Below, piece by piece: positions 1 through 11,857 of a stretch of DNA of 64,000 bases. The first letter of the stretch is position 1. Each line of letters opens with the position of its first letter. Made by a program: the position numbers and the translations under genes. The stretch spans positions 515,384 to 579,383 of the forward strand of contig JNVV01000022.1 in assembly GCA_000733355.1 (NCBI GenBank), in the 5' to 3' direction. The notes under the pieces were generated by a model that was given only the letters and a program-made list of their open reading frames with translations, did not search any database and was not told the DNA's origin. The stretch is from Falciphora oryzae (lineage: Eukaryota; Ascomycota; Sordariomycetes; Magnaporthales; Magnaporthaceae).

Positions 1-42
1 GAGGTACAGGTGCTCGACATCGTCATCGACGACGACGACGAC

Positions 43-1647
<1,605 letters not shown>

Positions 1648-2470
1648 TGAGCTATAGCGAGGCTCATGAACGGTGGGGGAGAGCGGAAAACAAGCCAGGG
1701 TTACTCGGCGCAATCACACCACCCCTCGATTTCCTGCAAGGCCACATCCCAGAGCCCAACCCCCGCCTGTCCTACCTGCCGTGCGGAGAGCAGATCTACC
1801 CAGTCGGTATTTTCTGCCTGGTCCAGATCGACGTGGCTTGATCATGTTTGTGATGTCTCACTGTCTGAGGATGAGGGAGCGCACAGCCCTTCTATGTAAT
1901 CTCCAAAAACTCACCTCCCCGGGTGTTGTCAGGTGTAATTTCCTCAGGCGGAGGGCAGAGACATGGCCACTTCTTGGGCACGGTGTGTGTTGGTAGACGG
2001 ATGCGGTGATGAGCAGCGGGAGTCGGAGGGCTTTTGTTTTTTATTCTCGGGGCCGGCAAGCTTTGATATAGATGCCGGGTTCGCCCCAGCCGTCTCAGTA
2101 GACCTTGTGTGTAGCACGTACCCTAGATTCCAGACGCCGACCAACAGAGAATCGGTGGTTAGTTGACCAAACGGAGCTCAGAGTTGCTTAGCGTTCGCGT
2201 CGTGACAACCTCGTCTGTGCTGGCTTTCCACGTTGGAACAGTAAACCTAGTCCTATACCCTAGCCATATCCAACCCTTGATTGAATCTAGACGCTCGTGG
2301 TGAAAGAAGGACAAAAACAGAAACTGTAATAAGACATACGAATATTTGTGAAGCTGTGAAGCTGATAGATAGAAACCCACCCTGCCCAATTACTGCCCGA
2401 AGCATCCCCTATCTAAACCGAGACGAAGTAATGAAGAAAAAAAGGGAGGAAAAAAAAAATCATTATCAGG
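1648..2470. other. Convergent 3' intergenic region
   Basis: This interval lies between the stops of the PP2A and VPS15 genes and should hold both 3' untranslated regions. A-rich stretches near 2430-2460 sit just after the VPS15 stop on its strand's downstream side. I see no further gene. Confidence 0.6.
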
Positions 2471-5400
2471 TTACTGGAACACAAACACAACGCCGCTTCG
2501 ATCAACAGAGACAGTCATGGTATACGGGCTCTCCAGCACGGCCACGTCCAGCACAGCGTCGAGGTGGCTGCGGAGGAGCTGCTGCTGCTGGATGGCGACG
2601 ACGGTGGACCGCGAGGCCCTGGGGCGGCCCCTGCCGCGGCTGCTGATACTACTAGCGCCGTCGGCAGCGTCATGCCGCAGCGATGACGGGGACGAGGACG
2701 AGCGCGGTAAGCGCTCCGTGTTGAGCGTCATGGCCGTGGTAGGGTGGCTGGCCGTGAAGGAGGGGCGGCCCTCGTCGGGGGCCAGGCCGCTGAAGACGGT
2801 GCTGTTCTCGACGCGCGCCAGGTCCCAGAACCGCAGCTTCTTGTCCGACCCGGCCGTGACGATGTACGCGTTCCTGACGTCGCGGCTGCCGCCCGCCCCG
2901 CCGTCGTCACCGCCCGAGCTGCCGCCGCTACCGTTGCTGTTGCCGACCACCATGGCGCGCACGCCGCGGTCTGCGCCGCCGCCGACCTGGGGCGCGGCGC
3001 CAGCGGCGTTGAGGCCGCCAACAACGTTTCCGCCATTACCGCCTGCCCCCGCCGCCGCAGCAGCGGACACGGCCGCTCCAGAGAGGACGGCAGGCTCGAT
3101 GTCGGTAGCGAACCTGCCCAGCATGCCCTCGGGCTTGTCCTCGTCCACCTCCCAGGCACTGTACCCGCGAGGCCCCTCCTTGTTGCCGCCGACGCGGTAC
3201 ACCTCGCGGCACGTCGTCTTTTCGAGGTCCCACACGGTGACTTCGCCCTGGCCGGTGCCACCAGCGACGCAAACCCACTTGCCACGGCCCTTTGCCGGGT
3301 GGACAGCGAGGCGGTAGACGGCGCCCTTTCCTGGTACACCCCAGCCCTTGAGGCGGACCTTGAAGCGGAGGTCCCAGAGATCGAGTACGCCGTGTGAGGT
3401 GCCCAGACACAGCCAGTTGCGGCGGCGGTCGATGCAGAAGCACGTCGGGGTGCCGTGGTGGACCGGGTTCTCGAGGGCGTACAGCAGCGACATGTCGCGC
3501 AGGTCGATGGCCTCGACGCGCGACCGGTTGGTCGCCAGCACCAGCGTCGACGCCGAGTCGCCGCCCTGCTTAAAGTGCTCGCACCAGACGGCGTGCTCGC
3601 CGGGGCGGCCGAGACGGTACTCGCGCACGAGCCGCGGCTGTTTGGCATAGCGTGTCACGTCGCCCGCGGCAGAGCACTCGACCTTGACCACATGCACGCT
3701 GCCGTCGCTGGCGCAGCTGACGAAGCAGTGCGTGTCCTGCACGAAGCACAACGCGAGCACCCGCGCCCCCGGTGCGTGCGAGTACGTCGCCCGCGACCGA
3801 TGTGCAATATTGCGCTCCAGCCGCGCCGTATCCCACACCCGCACCGTGCCGTCGTCCCCGCCCGTGATGAAGAAGAGATGGTCCGGCGATGCCACCACCC
3901 GGTTGGTGGCCCCGCTGTGTTCCGCAAACGTCGCCACCAGCCTGCCGCCCGGCTTCCAGCCCTGCTCCACGGTCCCGGGGCCCGCCGTTGCCGTCGGCCG
4001 GCTTGGCCTCGCGCGTGCCACCGGCGCCACCAGCGGCCCGAATTCGGCGAGGTCATGGGGGTAGTTATCGGTGTACATTGAGTCAAGCATCTTGAGGATA
4101 CTGGGGTCGTTGCCCTCGTAGGTGTGTATTGCCCTTGGTTTCACCTTGGGCGAAAGTGCGTCGTCCAGCTCGGCTGCCGCCATCGACGCTTTGCCCTTTG
4201 CTGGATGTGACGTGTGACCTCCGCCGACCTGCCCAAAGGCATTAGCCTCAGTTGTGCCCGTTTCGGCTCCAGACTTTGCACTTTCTTTCCTGTTCAGGAG
4301 AGTGAGGGCGCTCGACTGGCGGTGGAGCGTCCTCCTAGGACTGTAGTCTGACGGCGTGCTGCTGCTGCCCCTTGCCCTCTCTGGTGGTGGTGAGAGAAGC
4401 TGCGGCGATAGCTGCGGCGGCGATGGGCCCACGACATCGTCAAGTGGTCGCCGGCGTCCGTCTATTGAAACTGGAGAGATACTGTCGCGGCTCAGGTGAG
4501 ACTTGTGGCTGTTGTAGGCGGCCCGGCGACGTCTGGCTACGGGATCATCGATGGTCATGGAGGCGTCTCGCAGGGCGTCCGTGATGGTACGAGGGGTGCC
4601 GTCCAACTCCGGCAGCCCAGACGACGACCGACGCGGCTCCTCATCGAAGAAGACCATTTGGGGTGTCACGCCAAGAGTACGAAGCGCAATGATATTGTTG
4701 AGCAAGTTTCGCTCGTCCTGGTTGGTCGTCGAGGTCGTGTCCCGCATTCTCATCTGGCTCAGCCGCCAGATGAACTCGCGCAGACACAGAAGCTTGAACT
4801 CGTCCTCCTGAGAAAGCCCGAGGTTGCGCAGCCTCGCGAGCCATTGCTCGTCCTCGTCGTTCTTGGCTATCTTGCCGAGCGCGGCCGAGCCGGCGTCCCT
4901 GGCCCCGCGGCCAGCCCCAGAAGCCGACGAAGACGCACCAAGCGTCAACGCCCTCGCCTTCTGTAGCGACTTCCAGAATAGACCCCGGTCAGACTTCAGG
5001 GCCCAGACCAGAGCCTGGTCAAACACGGCCCTGGTCAGCGGCTTCTTGAGGGTGCTCAACAACGACAGCTCCGAGAAGTCGGTTATGATGCCGGGCTTCA
5101 GGTACGCAGCCACCAGCGGGTAAACCATACATCTTATGTCAGCCCGCGAGAGGTGTCTCGTGGCAGCAGACACGAACTCGGCCGCGGCCTCGCGGATCCA
5201 AAAGTTTGGGTGCATGGTGAAACGCGCCACCACCTCTACCAGCTCGCAAACCCGTGCCTTGGAGAACAAGCCGAGCTCGGCCAGCTCGGCCAGCGAGTGC
5301 AGGACGGCGTGGACCACCGACTCCTCCGTGTCCATCAAGGCCTGCACCATGAGTGGGAGAATGAACTCGTCCAAGCTGGTGCTGCCGATAAAGGCGGCGA

Positions 5401-7300
5401 TGCCCACAACCGTGTCGAACAGGGCGCATTTGAGGGTCCAGTCACGGTCGTTCAGGTACGTGTTCAGGTGCGCCAGAATTATGTCATTGGAATCGGCCGT
5501 GCCGAAGAACATGCAGAGATCCGGCACGGAGCTGAGGAACGCCCGGCGCACAAACGGGTCTGGGTCCTCGATCAGCGCCTTGGTGTGAGCCTCAAACATG
5601 AGGATCAGCTCCCTACGCACGTTGTCGAACATGCCGTCAAACGCCGCGTTCGCCGCGGTCCCGGATTCGACATCGGGGTCGGCCGCGAAGGCCGCGCCGT
5701 CAGCCTGCACAGCACCAGCCATGTCGAGGAAACGACCGGCCGTGGTGGCCAGAGTGCCTAGGCATGAGGCGTAAGTCATTCGTACCAGCGGACTGGGGGC
5801 GTTGTGGTTGCCCAGCAGGGCAAGCTGCATGCGAGGCAGTATATACTCGACAAAGACTGGCGAGTTGACAGGCGTCACAACCTTGACCAGCGCCAGAAGC
5901 TGCGTGATGCTCCTCAGGGCCGCCACGACGACCATATCGGCCCTATCGTTCAGGAGCGCCATCAAGTATGGCAGGACGCGGTCAAGCTTCGCCTCGTCCG
6001 TCAACCTCTCGGCAAACGCCAGGAGCACGTCGCAGGCCCGCAACTTGGAGGCTGCCCTTGCCGTGTTCCGCAGAGAAGAGCAGACCAGAGTCAAGAATAT
6101 GAGCGTGCCGTCGTCTGCTGGAGGCTGTGCAGCATTCGAGACGTAGTGCTCATTGTTCGGTATACTCAAATTCACGGGGAAATGGGTCAGCCCAAGCCGG
6201 GAGGCCCTTGGCGCGGCTGCTACTGCCGCTGACGCTAGGTCCCTGTCGTGCTGGTACCCTAGGGAATAAGATATCTTGTCAAAGTCGTAGAAAACACGGT
6301 CTATCCGCTCGTCCGGCTCTCCCAGGTTCCGGGTCGCGCCGGACACGGGATACTGGCCCGACGAGGGGTCTGTGATGACCTCCATGTACTGGTGAAGGAA
6401 GTCGTAGAAGTAGTCCGGGAAGGCCTTTCTGCGCCAGAAGCGCAGGTACTCCTCGGCAGAATATCTCTTCTGGGGGTCCAGCTGGATCATGTGTATAATC
6501 ATATCGCGCAGCTCCTTGTCGGGGATGCGGCTGAGGTGGGAGATGGCCGGGTCGTACTTGCCGCTGCGGTAGTTGTACAGCTGGCTGAGGCTGAAGATGG
6601 GGGCCTCGATGAAGAGCTCGGCGATGACGCAGCCGGCACTGAAGATGTCCATGGCCCAGTTCAGCTTGGTGTCGGGGTCGAAGTCGCCGCCGGGCGGGTA
6701 GAAGCGCTCGGGGGCCAGATAGCAGGTGCGGCGGCCCGACGTGTCGAAAAAGTACGAGAAGTCGGCCGGGTTGTCGTCGGGCAGCATGACGGGCTTGAAC
6801 GAGGCCGAGAAGTCGGACAGGTAGAGCCAGTTCCATGACGTCACGAGCGTGTTCTCGCTCTTGATGTCGCCGTGGTAGATGTCCCTGGCATGGCAGTCGC
6901 GCAGGGCGCAGAGCAGCTGGAAGGCGAGCCACTTTTTCTCGACGTCCTCGAGGAAGGGGCGGGTGCTGAAGCGGTCGTACAGCGAGTTGTAGAGATACTG
7001 GCGCACGAGGTAGCCGTTGGTCTCGGTCTCGATGGCGCGCTGGTAGCCCAGTGCGTTGGGGATCTCGGCGAGCGCCCTGCTCTCGCGCACAATCATCTGG
7101 CGGTACTCGTCGAGCGGCATCGGCGTGTAGGGTTTGGTGAGGACCTTGACGAGCACGACGCCATCGTGGTGCCTCGCGCGGATGCCCTTGAGGAAGCGTG
7201 CGGTGCCGATGGATTTCTCGTACACGAGGTCGGCCAGCTCGGGCACGTCGATGCCGGCCGAGCCCGCAGGCGGGGTGGTGGACGAGAAGCCCTGACCCAT
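2471..7300 (-). CDS. VPS15: VPS15-type regulatory kinase of the class III PI3-kinase complex
   Basis: Myristoylated regulatory subunit (p150) of the VPS34 phosphatidylinositol 3-kinase complexes acting in autophagy and endosome-to-vacuole sorting. It is one uninterrupted 1609-residue frame. Domain order fits the family: N-terminal MGQG with Gly2 for myristoylation; a protein kinase domain at about 25-320 with HGDIKSEN at 143-150; a helical HEAT-repeat middle at about 400-800; a long Ser/Pro-rich linker; and a WD40 propeller from about 1150 to the end. The Mg-binding DFG is DFS at 163-165, a family hallmark of an atypical or weak kinase. The N-terminal Met is the natural start because the myristoylation signal follows it. 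Gly/Ala/Ser-rich insertions interrupt the WD40 region near 1430-1500. No intron is needed, which is notable for 4.8 kb. Confidence 0.96.
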   Translation of the reverse strand: MGQGFSSTTPPAGSAGIDVPELADLVYEKSIGTARFLKGIRARHHDGVVLVKVLTKPYTPMPLDEYRQMIVRESRALAEIPNALGYQRAIETETNGYLVRQYLYNSLYDRFSTRPFLEDVEKKWLAFQLLCALRDCHARDIYHGDIKSENTLVTSWNWLYLSDFSASFKPVMLPDDNPADFSYFFDTSGRRTCYLAPERFYPPGGDFDPDTKLNWAMDIFSAGCVIAELFIEAPIFSLSQLYNYRSGKYDPAISHLSRIPDKELRDMIIHMIQLDPQKRYSAEEYLRFWRRKAFPDYFYDFLHQYMEVITDPSSGQYPVSGATRNLGEPDERIDRVFYDFDKISYSLGYQHDRDLASAAVAAAPRASRLGLTHFPVNLSIPNNEHYVSNAAQPPADDGTLIFLTLVCSSLRNTARAASKLRACDVLLAFAERLTDEAKLDRVLPYLMALLNDRADMVVVAALRSITQLLALVKVVTPVNSPVFVEYILPRMQLALLGNHNAPSPLVRMTYASCLGTLATTAGRFLDMAGAVQADGAAFAADPDVESGTAANAAFDGMFDNVRRELILMFEAHTKALIEDPDPFVRRAFLSSVPDLCMFFGTADSNDIILAHLNTYLNDRDWTLKCALFDTVVGIAAFIGSTSLDEFILPLMVQALMDTEESVVHAVLHSLAELAELGLFSKARVCELVEVVARFTMHPNFWIREAAAEFVSAATRHLSRADIRCMVYPLVAAYLKPGIITDFSELSLLSTLKKPLTRAVFDQALVWALKSDRGLFWKSLQKARALTLGASSSASGAGRGARDAGSAALGKIAKNDEDEQWLARLRNLGLSQEDEFKLLCLREFIWRLSQMRMRDTTSTTNQDERNLLNNIIALRTLGVTPQMVFFDEEPRRSSSGLPELDGTPRTITDALRDASMTIDDPVARRRRAAYNSHKSHLSRDSISPVSIDGRRRPLDDVVGPSPPQLSPQLLSPPPERARGSSSTPSDYSPRRTLHRQSSALTLLNRKESAKSGAETGTTEANAFGQVGGGHTSHPAKGKASMAAAELDDALSPKVKPRAIHTYEGNDPSILKMLDSMYTDNYPHDLAEFGPLVAPVARARPSRPTATAGPGTVEQGWKPGGRLVATFAEHSGATNRVVASPDHLFFITGGDDGTVRVWDTARLERNIAHRSRATYSHAPGARVLALCFVQDTHCFVSCASDGSVHVVKVECSAAGDVTRYAKQPRLVREYRLGRPGEHAVWCEHFKQGGDSASTLVLATNRSRVEAIDLRDMSLLYALENPVHHGTPTCFCIDRRRNWLCLGTSHGVLDLWDLRFKVRLKGWGVPGKGAVYRLAVHPAKGRGKWVCVAGGTGQGEVTVWDLEKTTCREVYRVGGNKEGPRGYSAWEVDEDKPEGMLGRFATDIEPAVLSGAAVSAAAAAGAGGNGGNVVGGLNAAGAAPQVGGGADRGVRAMVVGNSNGSGGSSGGDDGGAGGSRDVRNAYIVTAGSDKKLRFWDLARVENSTVFSGLAPDEGRPSFTASHPTTAMTLNTERLPRSSSSPSSLRHDAADGASSISSRGRGRPRASRSTVVAIQQQQLLRSHLDAVLDVAVLESPYTMTVSVDRSGVVFVFQ

Positions 7301-9862
7301 GGTGGGCTCCGGAGGCCGGCGACCGCGGGGAGGGGCTGGTGGTCGGAAGGACGGCGGCCGGCCGGTTGCTACCTCGGTGCTTTGCTTGGGCGACTCTGGG
7401 TCATGTTTGTCGGATGCCTAGAGCTCCCAGAGAAGCGGGCGAATTGAGAGTACGGACCGGGCTGGTAGGCTGGTGTTTTGGGTCGCTGGTCGCTGTGATT
7501 GCTGGTATTTCGAATAGGCCTTGCTTGAGGCGGGTTGTGGTTGTTGCGCGCGAGGCTCTTCTCTCCCTGCTAGGTGTGGCCTCGTGTCGCACCGGCCGTG
7601 ACGTCTTGAGGCGCGCGTGGGATGGAAGCTGACGGAGGACCTGGTGTGGGCCTCCTGCCTAGGTGCGTCCAATCAGGCCGCTCGATCAGCCTCGGCCCCA
7701 TCTGTGGAGGACCCGACGGGATGGACCGTTGGGACAGGCAAGACCACCCGACACCAGAGTCGTCCACAGGCAGGTACCCCTGGCCAAAAAGCACGCGCCG
7801 TGCCGTCGGGCTTCTCACAGGAGGTTGCGCATCACTGGCGCGTCAAAGACATGGATATGGATGTACTCTGTATTCTCGCGCCTGATGGAGAGCTCGCACC
7901 AAGGTGCAGAGAGTGAGGCAGCGAAAACTCAATGTCTGCATCGGAGCACAACCTGGAAGGCTCATGACGGAGTGTGCAGGTGGTACCTACTGCGACAGCT
8001 TCTTCGAATTCAAAAGGGCACGAGTCTACCGCGCCTCACGGCCACAATAGATTCGACCGCTTCAACTTCACAGACTACGCCATTACTGGGAGGTTTTCAG
8101 GAGGGCGTGCCCATCTCTAAACAAAACTATGGGTTTTTTTTTTCTCTAGATCTTTCGCCACCATCTGCACGGCACACCACAGACCAGACCCAAGCCTTTG
8201 CCGCCGAATGCTAAATCTCCGTCGTCAATGCCCCCTTTTCAAACCCCCCTGCTAAAGGCACTGCCGCACCCGTAGGCTGCACCACTACCGGGCCGGGGCG
8301 GCATCCCAAAAGGCGCAAGCCCAGCGAGCGCCGCCTAGGGTGCGGTTTCACGTTTCTTTCTCCCCTGTCCCGTCTCATTTGATTCTGAACAATGCCTTGC
8401 ATGGAGACGGAGCGGGCGATGCTGTGGTCACTGCAGATCGGGAGTTATCTCACCCCCTGGGAGCTGTTTCCTGTCAGGTCTTCTAGAATCCTCAACATGC
8501 ATCGCGCGACCCCTTTCCCCCACCTTGAGGCTCAGCAGTTGCAACCCTGGCTGAGGTGAGCTGCGATCGAGGACGGCGTCCAGGCCACAGGATTGGTCGC
8601 AGCAGCTATAAGCATCAAAAAGACGGCGGCCCATTCCCCGATTCGTTCTGCCCTGTTTCGGATTTGACCGTACTTCTTGAAGGAAAAGGGGCCGAGTTTC
8701 GATCTTCATCCCGGGTGTCGATGAAACAGGGAATCTGACCCAAGCCACACAGACTTCGGGTTCGTCGTCGATCTGGTGGTAGTCCCTCAGGCAACACTGG
8801 AACTTCTCAGGCTAGCCTGACCCCAGTCATCGCTCCGGCGCCTCGACAAACACCACTGGCGAGACTGACGGCCTGAGAGGCTTGAGCAAATTAATTTTTA
8901 CTCGGCCACGTCGTTTGGTTCTTGGTGATAGATACCCTCTTCTTGTTGTATTCACGCGATCATCTAAGTAAACTCTGGGGGTGCTTCCAGTCGGGAAAGA
9001 TACCCCTAGCATATGTCGATGCCATCTTGCAAACAATAGTCAAAGGTTGGGCGGTATCCTGATCGCGACCGACAAAGGAAAACAACAAAAAAGAAGGTCG
9101 AGCTAGCCCCCCAGACGAGTCCTGAGCCGATCCAGATACTTTGTCATGCGCCACAACCCTCTCAAACACCTCCCCCTCCCTCCCACCTCCATCTATTCCC
9201 CTCACCCTTCTCTACCCCGTCACCCGAGCCCTGTTTGCTCCCACAGAGCGCTCGGGAGGGTGATAGATGTGTTGTCTTGATGCACCCAAGGCTCTTTGAA
9301 TCGAAGCGAACAAAATTAAATCGCAGGATGAGGCCCTCCCCGACCCCTACATAGAAAAACACCAGATGGCCCAAGAGACCGGGTATAATAGTAAACAAGC
9401 GAAACGAAAGGGGAGGACCCAAAGTGCGACTGAGTGGTACAAGAATTAGAGTCGATCCATCCCATCTTCTCGCACGAACCAACGTGGGGAAGGCTAGAAA
9501 GAAGCCGGCTCGAACGTATGGAAAATATTAAAAAGGTGAGCCGTCTAGAGCCCAAAGAGGCATTAAACGTGTCGTCGCGAGCAATGCAACAGAATAAAGG
9601 TCATCTCTATGTGCAGAAAGACAAGAGAGGATAACAATGTCGCGCGGGGAGGGCGGGTTGGTGTCAAGAAGCCTCAGCTGTCGTGGGTTTCCTGAATAGG
9701 CCAGAAGCCGAACGAGGTCGCCTTTCCCCAAGTCCACACCAGACCAGGGGTCTCTGAAGAGAACGCCGAACTCCGTAATCGAATGCAAAACGTCGAATGC
9801 CAAGCCAAAGAACATGCAGCTTCGTCGTGACTTTCGTTACTTCGGGGGTTCGCTGATGTGTC
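7301..9862. other. Intergenic region upstream of VPS15 and downstream of the SH3 protein gene
   Basis: The first several hundred bases upstream of 7300 should hold the VPS15 promoter and 5' leader. The rest, up to 9862, includes the 3' UTR of the SH3 protein gene. Open frames here (for example 7663-8214) have compositions and breaks typical of chance and match nothing I recognise. No tRNA or repeat element is visible. Confidence 0.55.
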
Positions 9863-11857
9863 TCACGATCCATGTGTTTGGTGGGCGCTTGAGCCGGTCT
9901 CGGTCGATCCGTCTCCTTCGATCGTCTTCCGCCAGTGCTCGGGAATGCAGACGCAGACGAGTGGGAATGCCTTGATTTCTCCACTGACGGGAGGCGAGAC
10001 GTCGCGCACACGGCCCGACGTGTTGGAAACGCCGCTGTCGCGCTGGGACTGCCGCCTGACCTCCCACTCGTCGGCGCGCTCCTCCAACAGGACACCAGTG
10101 GCCCAACCGTCGTCCCAGATGCCCACAACCTTGAGCATGTCCCCACGCTCCAGCGCGAACTCGTCCGCGGCACGAGGCTGGTAGGCCCACAAGACGGCAA
10201 CTCGGTCACCGGGGTGGATGTCATCCTGGGAGTAATAGTCCTTGAAGAATGGGAGCTGCTCGGATTGCTGGCTGGCAACTCCGGGTGGCGATGACATGCC
10301 ACTGGTTGGTGACTGTGGATCTCCCTCTGCAAGGACGGAACCGCTGGAGAGGGAGCCGTTCCTCCGGAGCGTCGTCGGCGGTGGCCGAAGAATGCCAGCA
10401 CGGTGGTCTGACCCAGGGCTATCACCAACCATAAAGTCATCCGAGGATGACTGGTTGTCACCTCCTCCCCGTGACCGTCCCATGGCGTAACCAGCTACTG
10501 CACCTGCAGCCGTGCCACCGGCAGTCGACCCTCGGCCACCATGTCGCGAGGGCGAGTCACCCGAATGACCCTCGAGCGCGGACATGCGTGCAATCCTCCC
10601 GCCAGGAAGCACCTCATAACCAGGGCTAGTTTGGGGCTGCGACATGGGCATTGGACCCCCTTTCCTAGCTGGGGTCGGCTGGTTGAGTATGCTACCGCTC
10701 TGGCTACCGCCGCGTCGTCGCCGCCGAAGAAGCACGCAGAGGAAGATCAGCCCAGCAAGGAGAGCAAAGCCCACGACTGATCCGATGACAATCCCAGCAA
10801 TGGCGCCGCCAGAAAGGCCATTGTTTCCGCCCATAGCCGGTGCAGGTGTCGAAGTGGACGTGCTGGTGGGAATCGTTGTCGGCAGGGACATGGTCGGGAT
10901 CGACGGGAGAACGACGCCGGCGCATCGCTTCTGGATATCGGACGAGTAGCAGCAGGTGTCAGTCGAGTTGATGCCACCCGATGCACAGTACGAGCAAAGC
11001 CCGATGGTGCTGCCAGAGTATCCACAGTTCTGCGGCTCGTTGGTGATGCCCTGGATGCACGCGTTGCTCGACAGCGCATTGGCGGGCAGAGCGCAGTTCG
11101 TAAAATCAGCTCTTATCTGCCTCTGCGCGTTACTGCTGGGATTCTGGCAGAGATTCGTGTTGGCCGTGACGTAGGCCTCACTCTGGGCAAATTGTGCCTG
11201 TACACTGTTGTCAGTAAACACACCATCATGGCCAGGAGTTATGAGGAGACTAACGCAAGTCTCGGCGCAAACAGGCCGAGAGTTCTCCGGCGAGAGACTG
11301 CACCGGTCGATCGAGTTCTGGACGATCGCATTGCAGATGACGGTAGTGGTGAACCGCGCATAGTGATCTGTTGTGTTTGAAAGGGTGATTCCTCCGCACC
11401 CAAGCAGAGTTTGATACCTGACGAAGAGTCAGTCACGCTGCGCCGAAACGAGAAGAACGTAAATATATTGCCCCGAAGCGCGCGGCGAACTTACTTTTCT
11501 TGGACGTAGCTGGTGCGTACGTACGACCGCAGCTGAGTGTCAAAAGACGAGGTGCTGTCGACAAACCTCAAAAAAGAACTGCGATTAAGACCGGTCAGGA
11601 TCATGGCGCTCCCCTGGCGCCGGGATTTCCAGCGCCATTGTAATACGTTCCGGCTTGACTCACAAAAGGCCGACGAGAAAATCATCGTTGGATATCGAAG
11701 CAGACTGGAAAGCCGGGCAGGCAGTTGATCCTCGAAGTGAAATGCATGCGGCCATGGCAGCCGGGGCAGAAGAGAGGAGTGATGAGATAAAAATGGCACT
11801 CGTGCTGGGGGCGCCACCACCTCTCCTGCCCCTTATGCGGCTTCGACTAGATCCCAT
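9863..11857 (-). CDS. Single-pass membrane protein with Cys-rich ectodomain and cytoplasmic SH3 domain (Fus1-like)
   Basis: Probable plasma-membrane adaptor. Four exons (11857-11664, 11578-11495, 11417-11255, 11197-9863) join in phase to give 591 residues. In order: an N-terminal segment with a modest hydrophobic stretch that could be a signal peptide; a Cys-rich ectodomain to about residue 240; a Ser/Thr/Pro-rich stalk; one transmembrane helix at about 278-304 followed by five arginines (stop-transfer); a long disordered Ser/Gly/Pro region; and an SH3 domain at about 479-560 containing WAYQPRAADEFALERGDML and ending near FPLVCVCIPEHW. The SH3 is split by a Ser-rich loop before its last strand. 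Fus1-type proteins scaffold signalling at fusion or polarity sites; that role is inferred here. The start at 11857 is the first in-frame ATG; another lies at the AMAAC segment. Confidence 0.85.

Noticed and set aside
7663..8214. Possible 183-residue gene upstream of VPS15
   Set aside because: No domain, irregular composition and no convincing start or splice context.
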